Shown piece after piece: positions 25,555-32,322 of a DNA stretch of 40,734 nt. The stretch lies in contig DAON01000015.1 in the NCBI GenBank assembly GCA_002501885.1, positions 1-40,734 of the forward strand. Direction: 5' to 3'. Origin of the DNA: Euryarchaeota archaeon UBA220. GTDB lineage: Archaea; Thermoplasmatota; Poseidoniia; Poseidoniales; Thalassarchaeaceae. How positions within the stretch are numbered: position 1 is the stretch's first letter; each line of letters opens with the position of its first letter. A program made the position numbers and the translations under genes. Under the pieces are notes generated by a model. It was not told the origin of the DNA. It saw only the letters and a program-made list of their open reading frames with translations, and ran no database searches.

Positions 25555-26136
25555 TCAGACTGTTACCACTCTGACTAGTCCGCGGAGAGGCACGCCCTCG
25601 AGTTCGTTATTGTTCGACTTGTTCGCGAGAACCATACAGAGTTTGACGTCAGCACCTGCTGACCTGAGGTTCCTGATGGTCTTACGCATCGTTCTTCCAG
25701 AGGATATCACATCGTCTACTACAACAACGCGCTTACCTGAGACTCCAGCGAAGACCTCCGAGAGATGACCTCCCTCGTCTTCACTGATACTTCTACTAAT
25801 TGACAAATCTAGATCCATCTGTCCTGCTATTGCTTGAGCAAAAGCGATTCCATTGAGACTGATACCTACAATTGCATCGACCTCGTCCCCAATCTCCTCA
25901 TCGATGATATCAACAAAAATGTATGAGGCGGCTTCTATCCTGCCTGCCTTGACAGCAATCGAGCGCCAACCAACTCTGATGTCCGAAGGCCTCTCTTCTG
26001 AAGCGGCACCACTAGAGGAAAGCCAATCTATGGTGGTCTGAGACAAAGACAACTCATCTGCAATCTGCTGAGTATTCAGACCTTTCTTGCGATACTGCTC
26101 GACCTTGCCTCGCAACTCCTCTATACTGACTGGCAT
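25555..26136 (-). CDS. HTH-PRTase regulator (GfcR/PyrE-like)
   Basis: Archaeal phosphoribosyltransferase-like protein with an N-terminal helix-turn-helix (about residues 5-38: YRKKGLNTQQIADELSLSQ). The PRTase domain includes the PRPP loop VVVVDDVISSGRTM at about 135-148. Close relatives are called orotate phosphoribosyltransferase-like proteins; haloarchaeal GfcR is a transcription regulator. It may sense PRPP or a nucleotide. Its position near carAB, dut and pyrH suggests a nucleotide link. ATG 26136 is preferred over the TTG one codon earlier. It likely shares an mRNA with lysK. Confidence 0.83.
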   Translation of the reverse strand: MPVSIEELRGKVEQYRKKGLNTQQIADELSLSQTTIDWLSSSGAASEERPSDIRVGWRSIAVKAGRIEAASYIFVDIIDEEIGDEVDAIVGISLNGIAFAQAIAGQMDLDLSISRSISEDEGGHLSEVFAGVSGKRVVVVDDVISSGRTMRKTIRNLRSAGADVKLCMVLANKSNNNELEGVPLRGLVRVVTV

Positions 26137-26139
26137 CAA

Positions 26140-26155
26140 ACCGTCCCACTGACGG
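26140..26155 (-). promoter_or_regulatory. Inverted repeat just upstream of the HTH-PRTase gene
   Basis: CCGTC (26141-26145) and GACGG (26151-26155) form a 5-bp inverted repeat around CCACT, a few bases upstream of the regulator's ATG. It could be an autoregulatory site or leader hairpin, but its short length makes chance quite possible. Confidence 0.22.
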
Positions 26156-26203
26156 GCATCTATGAACCCACCGACAGTAGATTATGGGAAATCCTATTTT
26201 GTC

Positions 26204-26653
26204 TCAGAATCGGCCTGTACTGCCGAATCCGCCTTCGCCCCTCTCGGTTTCTCCTAGTTCCTCAAACGAAACCTCAGTGAAAGCAACCTCCGGGATGGGT
26301 GAAATGAGCAATTGAGCAATTCTTTCGCCCTCAGTTACGGTGTACGAGTCTCCTTCGCCAATCCAAGTCATTAGAACGAACAACTCGCCACGGTAGTCAG
26401 CGTCGATAGTGCCTATGCTATGAGGAAGAATCAGACCCTTGGAGCCTAATGATGAGCGGGCCCTAACCTGCCCCTCATAACCAACCGGAATTGCAACATG
26501 CACCCCAGTCCTCAATTTCACACTCTTCCTGAATGGAACTTCGGTGTCTTCGAGAGCATACAGATCCCATCCAGCAGCGTGTTTACTGCCCATAGTTGGC
26601 ATCTTAGCATTGGGATGCATGAGGGCTACCTTGACTTCGAGGTCCGCGCCCAT
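26204..26653 (-). CDS. dut: dUTP diphosphatase (dUTPase)
   Basis: Hydrolyses dUTP to dUMP, keeping uracil out of DNA and feeding dTMP synthesis. All five trimeric dUTPase motifs are visible: AGWDLYA, RARSSLGSKG, GTIDADYRGE, GERIAQLLI, and the C-terminal GGFGSTGRF arm that closes over the substrate. From ATG 26653 the protein is 149 residues, exactly the family size. The open frame runs up to 26737, but that would overlap the aIF2-beta gene and add 28 unrelated residues. It is divergent from aIF2-beta. Confidence 0.95.
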   Translation of the reverse strand: MGADLEVKVALMHPNAKMPTMGSKHAAGWDLYALEDTEVPFRKSVKLRTGVHVAIPVGYEGQVRARSSLGSKGLILPHSIGTIDADYRGELFVLMTWIGEGDSYTVTEGERIAQLLISPIPEVAFTEVSFEELGETERGEGGFGSTGRF

Positions 26654-26741
26654 GGCATTGCCGCACGGTTCGGTTCTTTGAGCGTTCGCAAGTCCATCAG
26701 GCCCCGGTGAGGTGAAAAAGGAGCCACGGTTCGCCAAGCCG

Positions 26742-27152
26742 ATGAGCGACTACAACTACGATGACCTATTGGACCGCGCTCGTGAGCGCATCCCAAAGGA
26801 CATCAGCGAAAGATCACGCTGGACCATGCCTGAGCCAGATGTTCTAATCGAGGGCAGTCAGACGATTCTACGCAACTTTGCCGACATCGTCAGTGCCATG
26901 GATAGAGACGCAAATCATGTCTACCAATTCTTGCTAAACGAGCTGGGAACTTCAGGAACTCGTGAGCAGGTCCGTGTGATGTTCAAGGGAAGAGTCCCTC
27001 CAGTTCGAATCAAGGAGAAACTAGTTGCTTATGTCAAGGCATTCATCTTGTGCGGGCAGTGCCGTGCACCAGATACTAGATTTATCAAGGAAGGAAGGAC
27101 TAGTCTGCTGAAGTGCCAAGCTTGTGGCGCAACAAGGCCAGTCAAGCTCTGA
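26742..27152 (+). CDS. Translation initiation factor aIF2 beta subunit
   Basis: Beta subunit of the archaeal aIF2 complex that brings Met-tRNAi to the ribosome. The N-terminal YDDLLDRARERIP is the usual start. The central domain has a VNKY-like part (HVYQFLLNELGTSGT) and RFKGR-like MFKGRVPP. A C-terminal zinc ribbon follows: CGQC at about 104-107 and CQAC at about 125-128. From ATG 26742 it has 136 residues, the standard size. A GTG at 26712 would add ten residues; neither start has a well-placed SD. Confidence 0.93.
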   Translation: MSDYNYDDLLDRARERIPKDISERSRWTMPEPDVLIEGSQTILRNFADIVSAMDRDANHVYQFLLNELGTSGTREQVRVMFKGRVPPVRIKEKLVAYVKAFILCGQCRAPDTRFIKEGRTSLLKCQACGATRPVKL

Positions 27153-27162
27153 TTACTCTTGA

Positions 27163-28179
27163 TTACGAGAAATCCAACAGAATCTTGCCCCTATTCTTAC
27201 GATCATGCATGTGCTTCTGAGCCTCAGAAACTTGCTCAAACCGCCATACTGAGTCGATAATCGGGTCGATTTTCCCCTTCAGTAACATATCCGAAAGAGC
27301 TTCTAGATGCCCCTTGAAGATTGACTCATCATCGAGTAGCCCCATATGGACTCCGAACACCGCTTTGTTAGATCTCATCATCTTCAATGGATCGAATTTT
27401 GGTGTAGTTGCCCACATACTCATGGCAGTTGCCACAGAGCGCTTTTCACCCTTGACAGCAGAAGAAGCTCCGAAGCAGTACAATTTTCCTCCCCGGCACA
27501 GGGCCTTGTATGAGCGCATCAGGTGCTTGCCACCTACTGGATCTATAGCGTGATTGACCCCCTTTCCATCTGTTAGCGACTTACAGACTGAGACGAAGTC
27601 CTCTGACTTACTGTCAACAAAGTGCATCCCCAAAGATTCTACGAATTCCTTCTTCGGAGCAGAAGCTGTTCCAATCACTTTCGAGACTCCGTAGGCCTGA
27701 CAGATTTGTGCTACTGCAGTACCAACTCCTCCGGCAGCATGGTGTACCAAAACCGTATCTCCTTCGGATAGATTGCCAAGATATACCAGCATGTGGTAGG
27801 CTGTACCATAAGTTACTGGAAGAGCTGCTGCTTGGTCAAATGATACTGAATCAGGCAGGGGAATAATCCGGTTAGAATCTAGGCACACCATCTCGGAATA
27901 GCCACCGAATCCAGTCATAGCCAAAACACGCTGACCTTCACTCAGCCCATCTACTCCTTCGCCAATTGAGAGTATTTCTCCAGCAGCTTCGTATCCTGGA
28001 GTGAATGGATAGTCAGGATTAGAGCCGTACAATCCCTGTCTCATCATCAAATCTGCAAAATTGATACCTGCACGATGAATTCTAACACATACCTCTCCAT
28101 GTCCAGGAATCAAATCATCTTCTTCGACGATTTGTATGGAATCTACACCGCCAACTTTTGGATAAACTACCTTACGCAT
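27163..28179 (-). CDS. Quinone oxidoreductase-like MDR protein (zinc-independent)
   Basis: Medium-chain dehydrogenase/reductase of the NADPH:quinone reductase / VAT-1 branch. The GroES-like half has GYEAAGEILSIGEGVDGL, and the nucleotide site is HHAAGGVGTAVAQI at about residue 145 (AAGGVG, NADPH-type). The catalytic and structural zinc cysteines of alcohol dehydrogenases are absent. At 338 residues it is normal. The substrate may be a quinone or an enone. Its ATG follows the TAA of the 2Fe-2S protein gene with no gap, so the two are translationally linked. Confidence 0.85.
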   Translation of the reverse strand: MRKVVYPKVGGVDSIQIVEEDDLIPGHGEVCVRIHRAGINFADLMMRQGLYGSNPDYPFTPGYEAAGEILSIGEGVDGLSEGQRVLAMTGFGGYSEMVCLDSNRIIPLPDSVSFDQAAALPVTYGTAYHMLVYLGNLSEGDTVLVHHAAGGVGTAVAQICQAYGVSKVIGTASAPKKEFVESLGMHFVDSKSEDFVSVCKSLTDGKGVNHAIDPVGGKHLMRSYKALCRGGKLYCFGASSAVKGEKRSVATAMSMWATTPKFDPLKMMRSNKAVFGVHMGLLDDESIFKGHLEALSDMLLKGKIDPIIDSVWRFEQVSEAQKHMHDRKNRGKILLDFS

Positions 28180-28494
28180 TTAATCACCTATCACAAAATC
28201 TTCTGCCACATCTCCGCCTCTCAGGTGCTCGAGTATTCTCTCCAATCCCTCATCATCATCTGGCAGGGTGTACCAAGTTCCTTCTGGATAGATTACACAG
28301 GATGGGCCATCCTCACAGTTGTCCAGGCATCCTGCCTTGTTCACTCTTACATCTTCCAACCCCTCAGCGCGAGCAGCGCGCTTCAAACGAGTCAGCAATT
28401 CGAGCGAATTCTTGGAAATGCAACACCCTCTCGGACTATCTGTAGCCCTCTCGTTCGTACAAACGAATACATGTTTCCTGAATCGATGCGCCAT
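28180..28494 (-). CDS. 2Fe-2S ferredoxin, thioredoxin-like fold
   Basis: Small electron carrier of the thioredoxin-like [2Fe-2S] ferredoxin family. The N-terminal strand is KHVFVCTNER with Cys12, followed after 11 residues by a Cys pair (RGCC). The second cysteine pair is AGCLDNCEDGP (about 56 and 60). GTWY and the C-terminal helix (LERILEHL) also match the fold. At 104 residues it is standard. The TAA of this gene abuts the ATG of the downstream quinone-reductase-like gene, suggesting a shared redox role. AGGTGGTGAG precedes the start. Confidence 0.85.
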   Translation of the reverse strand: MAHRFRKHVFVCTNERATDSPRGCCISKNSLELLTRLKRAARAEGLEDVRVNKAGCLDNCEDGPSCVIYPEGTWYTLPDDDEGLERILEHLRGGDVAEDFVIGD

Positions 28495-28502
28495 CTCACC
28501 AC

Positions 28503-28856
28503 CTAGATTCTATCGAACTTAGCAGCCAGTACGAAGTCGGATTCGGTCAATCCGTCAATCTTGTGAGTCCAAATCATTGCCTTGACTCTACCCCAGCCAA
28601 CCTCAAAGTCGGCATGATGCCCTTGCTCTTCGCAAATCGCTCCTGCTGCATTTGTGAATTCTAGAGCAGATATGAAATCAGAAAATGACCATTCTCTCTC
28701 TAAGTGATGCCCTTCTACGATAGTCCAATCTTCTGCAAGTTGAACTAACAATTCGGATTGCTCATCTTCTACAAGTGGGGGAACACCGCCCTCACAAGGC
28801 TCACACTTCTTTGCGGCCAAATCGGACACCCAATCATCCCCAGAGGTGACTATCAT
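28503..28856 (-). CDS. Pterin-4a-carbinolamine dehydratase
   Basis: PCD/DCoH family enzyme that dehydrates 4a-hydroxy-pterins. The signature is clear: EEQGHHADFEVGWGRVKAMI, then THKIDGLTESDFVLA, matching the family pattern of a His-His pair, THxxGGLT and DF. The N-terminal LAAKKCEPCEGGVPPL is the usual start region. ATG 28856 gives 117 residues and overlaps the upstream gene by 23 bases; an earlier start at 28925 would add 23 atypical residues. Archaeal PCDs are thought to act in molybdopterin or pterin metabolism as well as hydroxylase recycling; here the role is unproven. Confidence 0.9.
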   Translation of the reverse strand: MIVTSGDDWVSDLAAKKCEPCEGGVPPLVEDEQSELLVQLAEDWTIVEGHHLEREWSFSDFISALEFTNAAGAICEEQGHHADFEVGWGRVKAMIWTHKIDGLTESDFVLAAKFDRI

Positions 28857-29286
28857 CACTACCGTCAGCACTTCTCTCAGCCTCTTCTTGCATGCTGGAG
28901 CGGCGTCTGAAATCTTCCTTCTCAAAGGTCAATAACTCCTTGTCTTCGATGTAAGGGCGTCGAAGATGAGTAACTAGTCTGACCTCGACAATTACATCCC
29001 TAGCAATAGATCTGAATCCTCCACTCTCGTCCAGAATCTCGACGGCATTACGAGAAGTTCCAATCAACATGCCTCTTACCCAGGGGTCGACATCCTTGGG
29101 CAGAGCTCTTGCATCTAGAAGAATCTCAATTAAATCGTCCTTGCGCAGACCCGACCTGCGCTCTAGTAATGGCCCATGGAATACATCTTGCAAATCCGAT
29201 AGCTCGGGCGAGCCATACTCTTCGTGTATGCGTCTCGCCCATCCCGGGAGATCATCGATTCTCTTGCCTTTGCGTGTTCCTGCCAT
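28834..29286 (-). CDS. Conserved-looking hypothetical protein, possible Sm-like segment
   Basis: No confident family. It has 150 residues and is basic at both ends. The middle reads like a short barrel: VRGMLIGTSRNAVEILDESG (about 70-89), then IARDVIVEVRLVTHLRRPY. That alternation of hydrophobic strands and a conserved-looking G is reminiscent of an Sm/LSm fold, but this is only impression. The tail is Glu/Ser rich. It overlaps the PCD gene by 23 bases, and its start is divergent from NOG1 with 113 bases between them. ATG 29286. Confidence 0.5.
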   Translation of the reverse strand: MAGTRKGKRIDDLPGWARRIHEEYGSPELSDLQDVFHGPLLERRSGLRKDDLIEILLDARALPKDVDPWVRGMLIGTSRNAVEILDESGGFRSIARDVIVEVRLVTHLRRPYIEDKELLTFEKEDFRRRSSMQEEAERSADGSDDSHLWG

Positions 29287-29295
29287 GCCAATGCG

Positions 29296-29356
29296 CCACA
29301 GTCGTGATAGAAAAGGAGTAGGATTGGTCCCCGAGACATGATTTTGCCGACTGTGG
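29296..29356. repeat. 9-bp inverted repeat in a divergent promoter region
   Basis: CCACAGTCG (29296-29304) and CGACTGTGG (29348-29356) are exact reverse complements separated by 43 bases. They lie in the 113-base gap between the divergent starts at 29286 and 29400. The arms could be two half-sites of a regulator binding both promoters. A 9-bp match in a gap this size is unlikely but not impossible by chance. Confidence 0.35.
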
Positions 29357-29399
29357 GCTTGAAAGGTGATGGGAGAGGCCGCAGACCGGAGGCGAGCGG

Positions 29400-30428
29400 A
29401 TGGCAGGGGTTAACTGGAGAAGCATACCTACGGTATTGTATCCACAGGAGATTCTCGACAAGGCATTCAGCAGGGCGAGTAAACAGTCAGATTTCGTTGA
29501 AGACCCCGACAAGTACCATAGAGTCCGCAAGCAGATGGACAGGATGGTCCAGTCTGCCGCCGATGTCATTGATTCCACTCTACTAAAATGGGTTGACAGA
29601 TGGCCGAGTCTGAATGCACTTTCGCAGTTCGATCAGGCTTTGATTGATGCCGCAGTAGGTAATGACGAGTACCGTAAGAGCCTGGGCACAATACAGTGGG
29701 CTGCTGAACAGGTCCGCAAAATTGCAGGTGAGACACAGAGGAAGATTCTGAGACTCAGAAACATCGAGGGATTCCATCAGGCACGCCGCCATGCATACGG
29801 ACGGTTCTCATCTATTCTAGACCAGGTCTCACCTCAGATAATGTGGCTTGGCGAAGCCCGAGATACCCTCCGTCACCTCCCCTCTCTAGATCCCAGTGAG
29901 CCATGCATTGTGGTAGCAGGGGCTCCAAATGTTGGAAAATCAGCACTGATTTCTGCACTCTCTAGCGGAGAGCCAGAAGTCGCATCCTACCCATTCACTA
30001 CTAAGCAATTACACTTAGGGCACTTTGAGCATCGACGCAGAGCATACCAAATGGTCGACACACCAGGTCTTCTAGACAGGCCAATGTCTGAGAGAAACCG
30101 AATTGAGTTGCAAGCAATCGCTGCTCTAGAGCACATTGGCGATGTCCTTCTATTCCTAGTCGATTTGTCAGAAGGGGCAACAACTCCATTGGATGAACAG
30201 AAACATCTTCTGGAGGAGGCCAGCCATTTGATGTCAGAACGACCTCTGATTGTAGTTCACAGCAAGGCAGACTTAATCGGCTCATTAGCAGAAGAAGTCG
30301 AGACTCCAATAAGTGCTCAGACCGGACAAGGACTAGAGGAACTCAGGGCTAGACTAATCGAAGTAATAGGGGCTGATGAAGTAGTCGATCCACTCAACCT
30401 ACCTGAGAATTGGCACCGAGATGACTAA
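29400..30428 (+). CDS. NOG1-type ribosome-assembly GTPase
   Basis: OBG/HflX-like GTPase of the Nog1 family, thought to act in large ribosomal subunit maturation. An N-terminal helical domain (about residues 1-165) is characteristic. The G domain has G1 GAPNVGKS at 174-181, G2 in SYPFTTKQL, G3 DTPGLLDRP, G4 HSKADL in place of NKxD, and a G5 SAQTGQG. At 342 residues it matches archaeal Nog1, which is shorter than the eukaryotic protein. GGAGGCGAGCGG precedes the ATG. Confidence 0.9.
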   Translation: MAGVNWRSIPTVLYPQEILDKAFSRASKQSDFVEDPDKYHRVRKQMDRMVQSAADVIDSTLLKWVDRWPSLNALSQFDQALIDAAVGNDEYRKSLGTIQWAAEQVRKIAGETQRKILRLRNIEGFHQARRHAYGRFSSILDQVSPQIMWLGEARDTLRHLPSLDPSEPCIVVAGAPNVGKSALISALSSGEPEVASYPFTTKQLHLGHFEHRRRAYQMVDTPGLLDRPMSERNRIELQAIAALEHIGDVLLFLVDLSEGATTPLDEQKHLLEEASHLMSERPLIVVHSKADLIGSLAEEVETPISAQTGQGLEELRARLIEVIGADEVVDPLNLPENWHRDD

Positions 30429-30545
30429 TCAGTCAACTTTCCAGTGGTGCCCACATATGGTACAGTAGAGGCTGTAGCCGCCAAATGAAGGCGGTAGTCC
30501 AGAGACATCGATTGCAGAACCACAGTTCTCGCAGGTCTTGTCCAT
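30429..30545 (-). CDS. 38-residue zinc-ribbon microprotein
   Basis: Short open frame between NOG1 and a membrane gene. It encodes MDKTCENCGSAIDVSGLPPS and ends YCTICGHHWKVD. Two CxxC knuckles (TCENCG and YCTICGHHW) form a treble-clef or zinc-ribbon pair, strong evidence that this is a real protein. AAGGAG lies upstream of the ATG at 30545 (about 10 bases). Its stop (30429-30431) begins one base after NOG1 ends, so the genes are convergent. Function unknown; such proteins often bind RNA, DNA or another protein. Confidence 0.62.
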   Translation of the reverse strand: MDKTCENCGSAIDVSGLPPSFGGYSLYCTICGHHWKVD

Positions 30546-30589
30546 GTACTATGCACTCCTTACTGGTTTTTCAACAAGACTGAATCTAC

Positions 30590-31180
30590 TCATGCTTCTT
30601 TGAATCGATTCCAGGCCTTCACAATTCTTTGGTGAGCGAACATTTCGCCCGAACCAGCCAGTAGAAGAATTGACACAATTGCCAGGAGAATCTCTACAAT
30701 CGGGTTAAGGGCAATCTCTGGAGTAATTGTGACTAACTGCTCTCCTCCAATTCCTGATGTATCTGTACTCGCGGTTGTGAATCTGTATTCTCCCGGACTT
30801 AGATCGAAGGTTAGTGAACCGCCATCCTCATCTGGCCCCCCTGCGACGAAATCGAAATCCTCAGCAGTACAAGATGTAAGTCCACTCGAGTCTGGCTCGC
30901 AGTCTTCAGGAGGGGGGCTTTCGATTACGCCAATCCAACTAGTTGCGAATTGCTCCCATTCGATTGTTACTTCTATATCGAGTAGTATGAAAGCAGTGGG
31001 CGAACTGAGATCCTCATCACTCATTCCTACCGGGCATCCTGTACTATCATCAGTACATGGCACAAGAGGGATATCCGTGCGACTGGCATCTAATGTGGGA
31101 GAATATAGGCTGATTAACAATAGAATGGCACAGATTATTCCCATCGCAGCAGGTAGAATTGATAGAATCCTAATCATCAT
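30590..31180 (-). CDS. Membrane protein with two helices and an extracellular domain, unknown
   Basis: No family recognised. From ATG 31180 (196 residues) it begins MMIRILSILPAAMGIICAIL, a signal-anchor helix, then a large acidic Ser/Thr/Asp-rich domain (about 30-145) and a second helix (about 150-172, NPIVEILLAIVSILLLAGSG) with a basic cytoplasmic tail (RIVKAWNRFKEA). The central domain contains four spaced cysteines (PCTDDSTGC and DCEPDSSGLTSC), which may form disulfides if exported. GGAG sits 8 bases before the start. An upstream GTG at 31201 adds seven residues. Confidence 0.6.
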   Translation of the reverse strand: MMIRILSILPAAMGIICAILLLISLYSPTLDASRTDIPLVPCTDDSTGCPVGMSDEDLSSPTAFILLDIEVTIEWEQFATSWIGVIESPPPEDCEPDSSGLTSCTAEDFDFVAGGPDEDGGSLTFDLSPGEYRFTTASTDTSGIGGEQLVTITPEIALNPIVEILLAIVSILLLAGSGEMFAHQRIVKAWNRFKEA

Positions 31181-31222
31181 CGCACTCACTCCTTCTTTCA
31201 CTCACAGTTCAATCTGACGCCA

Positions 31223-31531
31223 CTATGTTATCACTTGTAAGAACACCAAAAGTATGGCTATTGCAGGGAATAGGTACAACATTACTGTCAACCTCTTCCT
31301 AGATGACTCGCGTTTACGCCGAGTCTCACCACATTGCTGATCCGAACAAACCGGAGGATCTTCGTCCAGAGGTATAGGTGCCCAGCACACCGAACAGTGT
31401 CGATGATCAGGGGTTGAGAAGTTTCGCTTAGCACGCTCCTTCTTCTGAGCCTCTCGTCCACGCTTGGCGGCCTCACGCGCCTCTCCAGCAGTCCTCTGAG
31501 CATCCCGCATAATCCGGTCGCGCTGACTCAT
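31223..31531 (-). CDS. Zinc-ribbon protein with C-terminal membrane helix (DUF2116-like)
   Basis: 102 residues. A basic, Arg/Ala-rich N-terminal helix (about 1-38) precedes a ribbon-like motif HCSVCWAPIPLDEDPPVCSDQQC (about 46-68), which recalls the archaeal DUF2116 pattern of C-x2-C, PIP and a second cysteine pair. One hydrophobic segment (about 82-100) ends the protein. The N-terminal basic helix could bind nucleic acid or the ribosome. Its start overlaps the end of the UMP kinase gene by 4 bases (ATGA), so it is co-transcribed with it. Confidence 0.65.
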   Translation of the reverse strand: MSQRDRIMRDAQRTAGEAREAAKRGREAQKKERAKRNFSTPDHRHCSVCWAPIPLDEDPPVCSDQQCGETRRKRESSRKRLTVMLYLFPAIAILLVFLQVIT

Positions 31532-32226
31532 CCTACCACGGTTCCTCCAAATTCATCGCCTTCTATGGCCGACCTAAGTGCACTGATACTCCTGCCATCG
31601 AGTATGCACAGTTTCATTCCGGCTTCCGCAGCCGCGTCAGCGCCGATCGGATCGACCACCTGTGAAGGCCCGGCCCTGGAGTGTTCTGCAGGGCCAACAA
31701 TTTCCTGTAATTCGGAATGAGTAAGGAAATCAAACGCTTGAGCATTTGGATTGGTTCTTGGGTCCGAGTCATGCACCTTGGCGACATTAGTCGCAATGAT
31801 ACAACGCTCAGCACCAGATGATACAGCCAGCCTGATCGCCACAGCATCAGTAGTGTGTCCTGGCCTTGTCCCTCCCATTACCACTACTTGTCTTTCCTCG
31901 AGCAGCGAAACGGCCTCGTTAACGCTCAAAGGTATACTTCCGGACACAGGAATCCCAGCATCGGCAAGACTCTCTCGCACAATGGCGGCGTTCAATCTGG
32001 TGGCGGCGATACCTATCCTGTCTAACCTGTCTTCCGAGTCTATGAGTGGCCTTGCCAACTCTATTCCCTCTCGAGCAGCCGCTCCGCCACCGACAACTAT
32101 GCCCAATTTGTCATCCATTGCTACACGGTCTCTAACTACCTCGATTAGGCTCTCTAACCAAGCATGTCTCTCTTCGACCTCGGGCCTGAGCAGACTGCCT
32201 CCTAGGGCGGCTACGACCTTCGCCAT
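31528..32226 (-). CDS. pyrH: UMP kinase, archaeal type
   Basis: Phosphorylates UMP to UDP. It belongs to the amino acid kinase fold: AALGGSLLRP at the N-terminus (nucleotide P-loop), GIVVGGGAAAREG, and late GGTRPGHTTDAVAIRLA and DPRTNPNAQAF. These match archaeal UMP kinase and differ from isopentenyl phosphate kinase, which shares the fold but has His in the pocket. Starting at ATG 32226 (MAKVVAALGGS) gives 232 residues; an ATG at 32244 with an upstream AAGGGTG is an alternative. It is divergent from aRF1. A minor chance remains that it is another amino acid kinase. Confidence 0.85.
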   Translation of the reverse strand: MAKVVAALGGSLLRPEVEERHAWLESLIEVVRDRVAMDDKLGIVVGGGAAAREGIELARPLIDSEDRLDRIGIAATRLNAAIVRESLADAGIPVSGSIPLSVNEAVSLLEERQVVVMGGTRPGHTTDAVAIRLAVSSGAERCIIATNVAKVHDSDPRTNPNAQAFDFLTHSELQEIVGPAEHSRAGPSQVVDPIGADAAAEAGMKLCILDGRSISALRSAIEGDEFGGTVVG

Positions 32227-32302
32227 TGATGGTTGCGTACACATGCACCCTTTCAATGCCTGTGCCTCTAGTGCGGTGAAGGGTTGAAATGCCGCCCCTC
32301 AG

Positions 32303-32317
32303 GCCTCTAACAGAGGC
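32303..32317 (+). promoter_or_regulatory. Hairpin pairing the aRF1 SD
   Basis: GCCTCT (32303-32308) pairs perfectly with AGAGGC (32312-32317) across the 3-base loop AAC. The AGAGG arm is the only SD-like tract for the ATG at 32323 (5 bases after the stem). Confidence 0.38.
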
Positions 32318-32322
32318 ATAGC

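Noticed and set aside
26654..26737. Longer reading of dUTPase starting at 26737.
   Set aside because: The extra residues do not match the family and would overlap the divergent aIF2-beta gene; the ATG at 26653 gives the normal length.
29287..29399. Possible structured RNA or tRNA in the largest gap between genes (113 bases).
   Set aside because: No T-loop sequence, no acceptor stem pairing, and only the 9-bp inverted repeat stands out; a tRNA is not supported.
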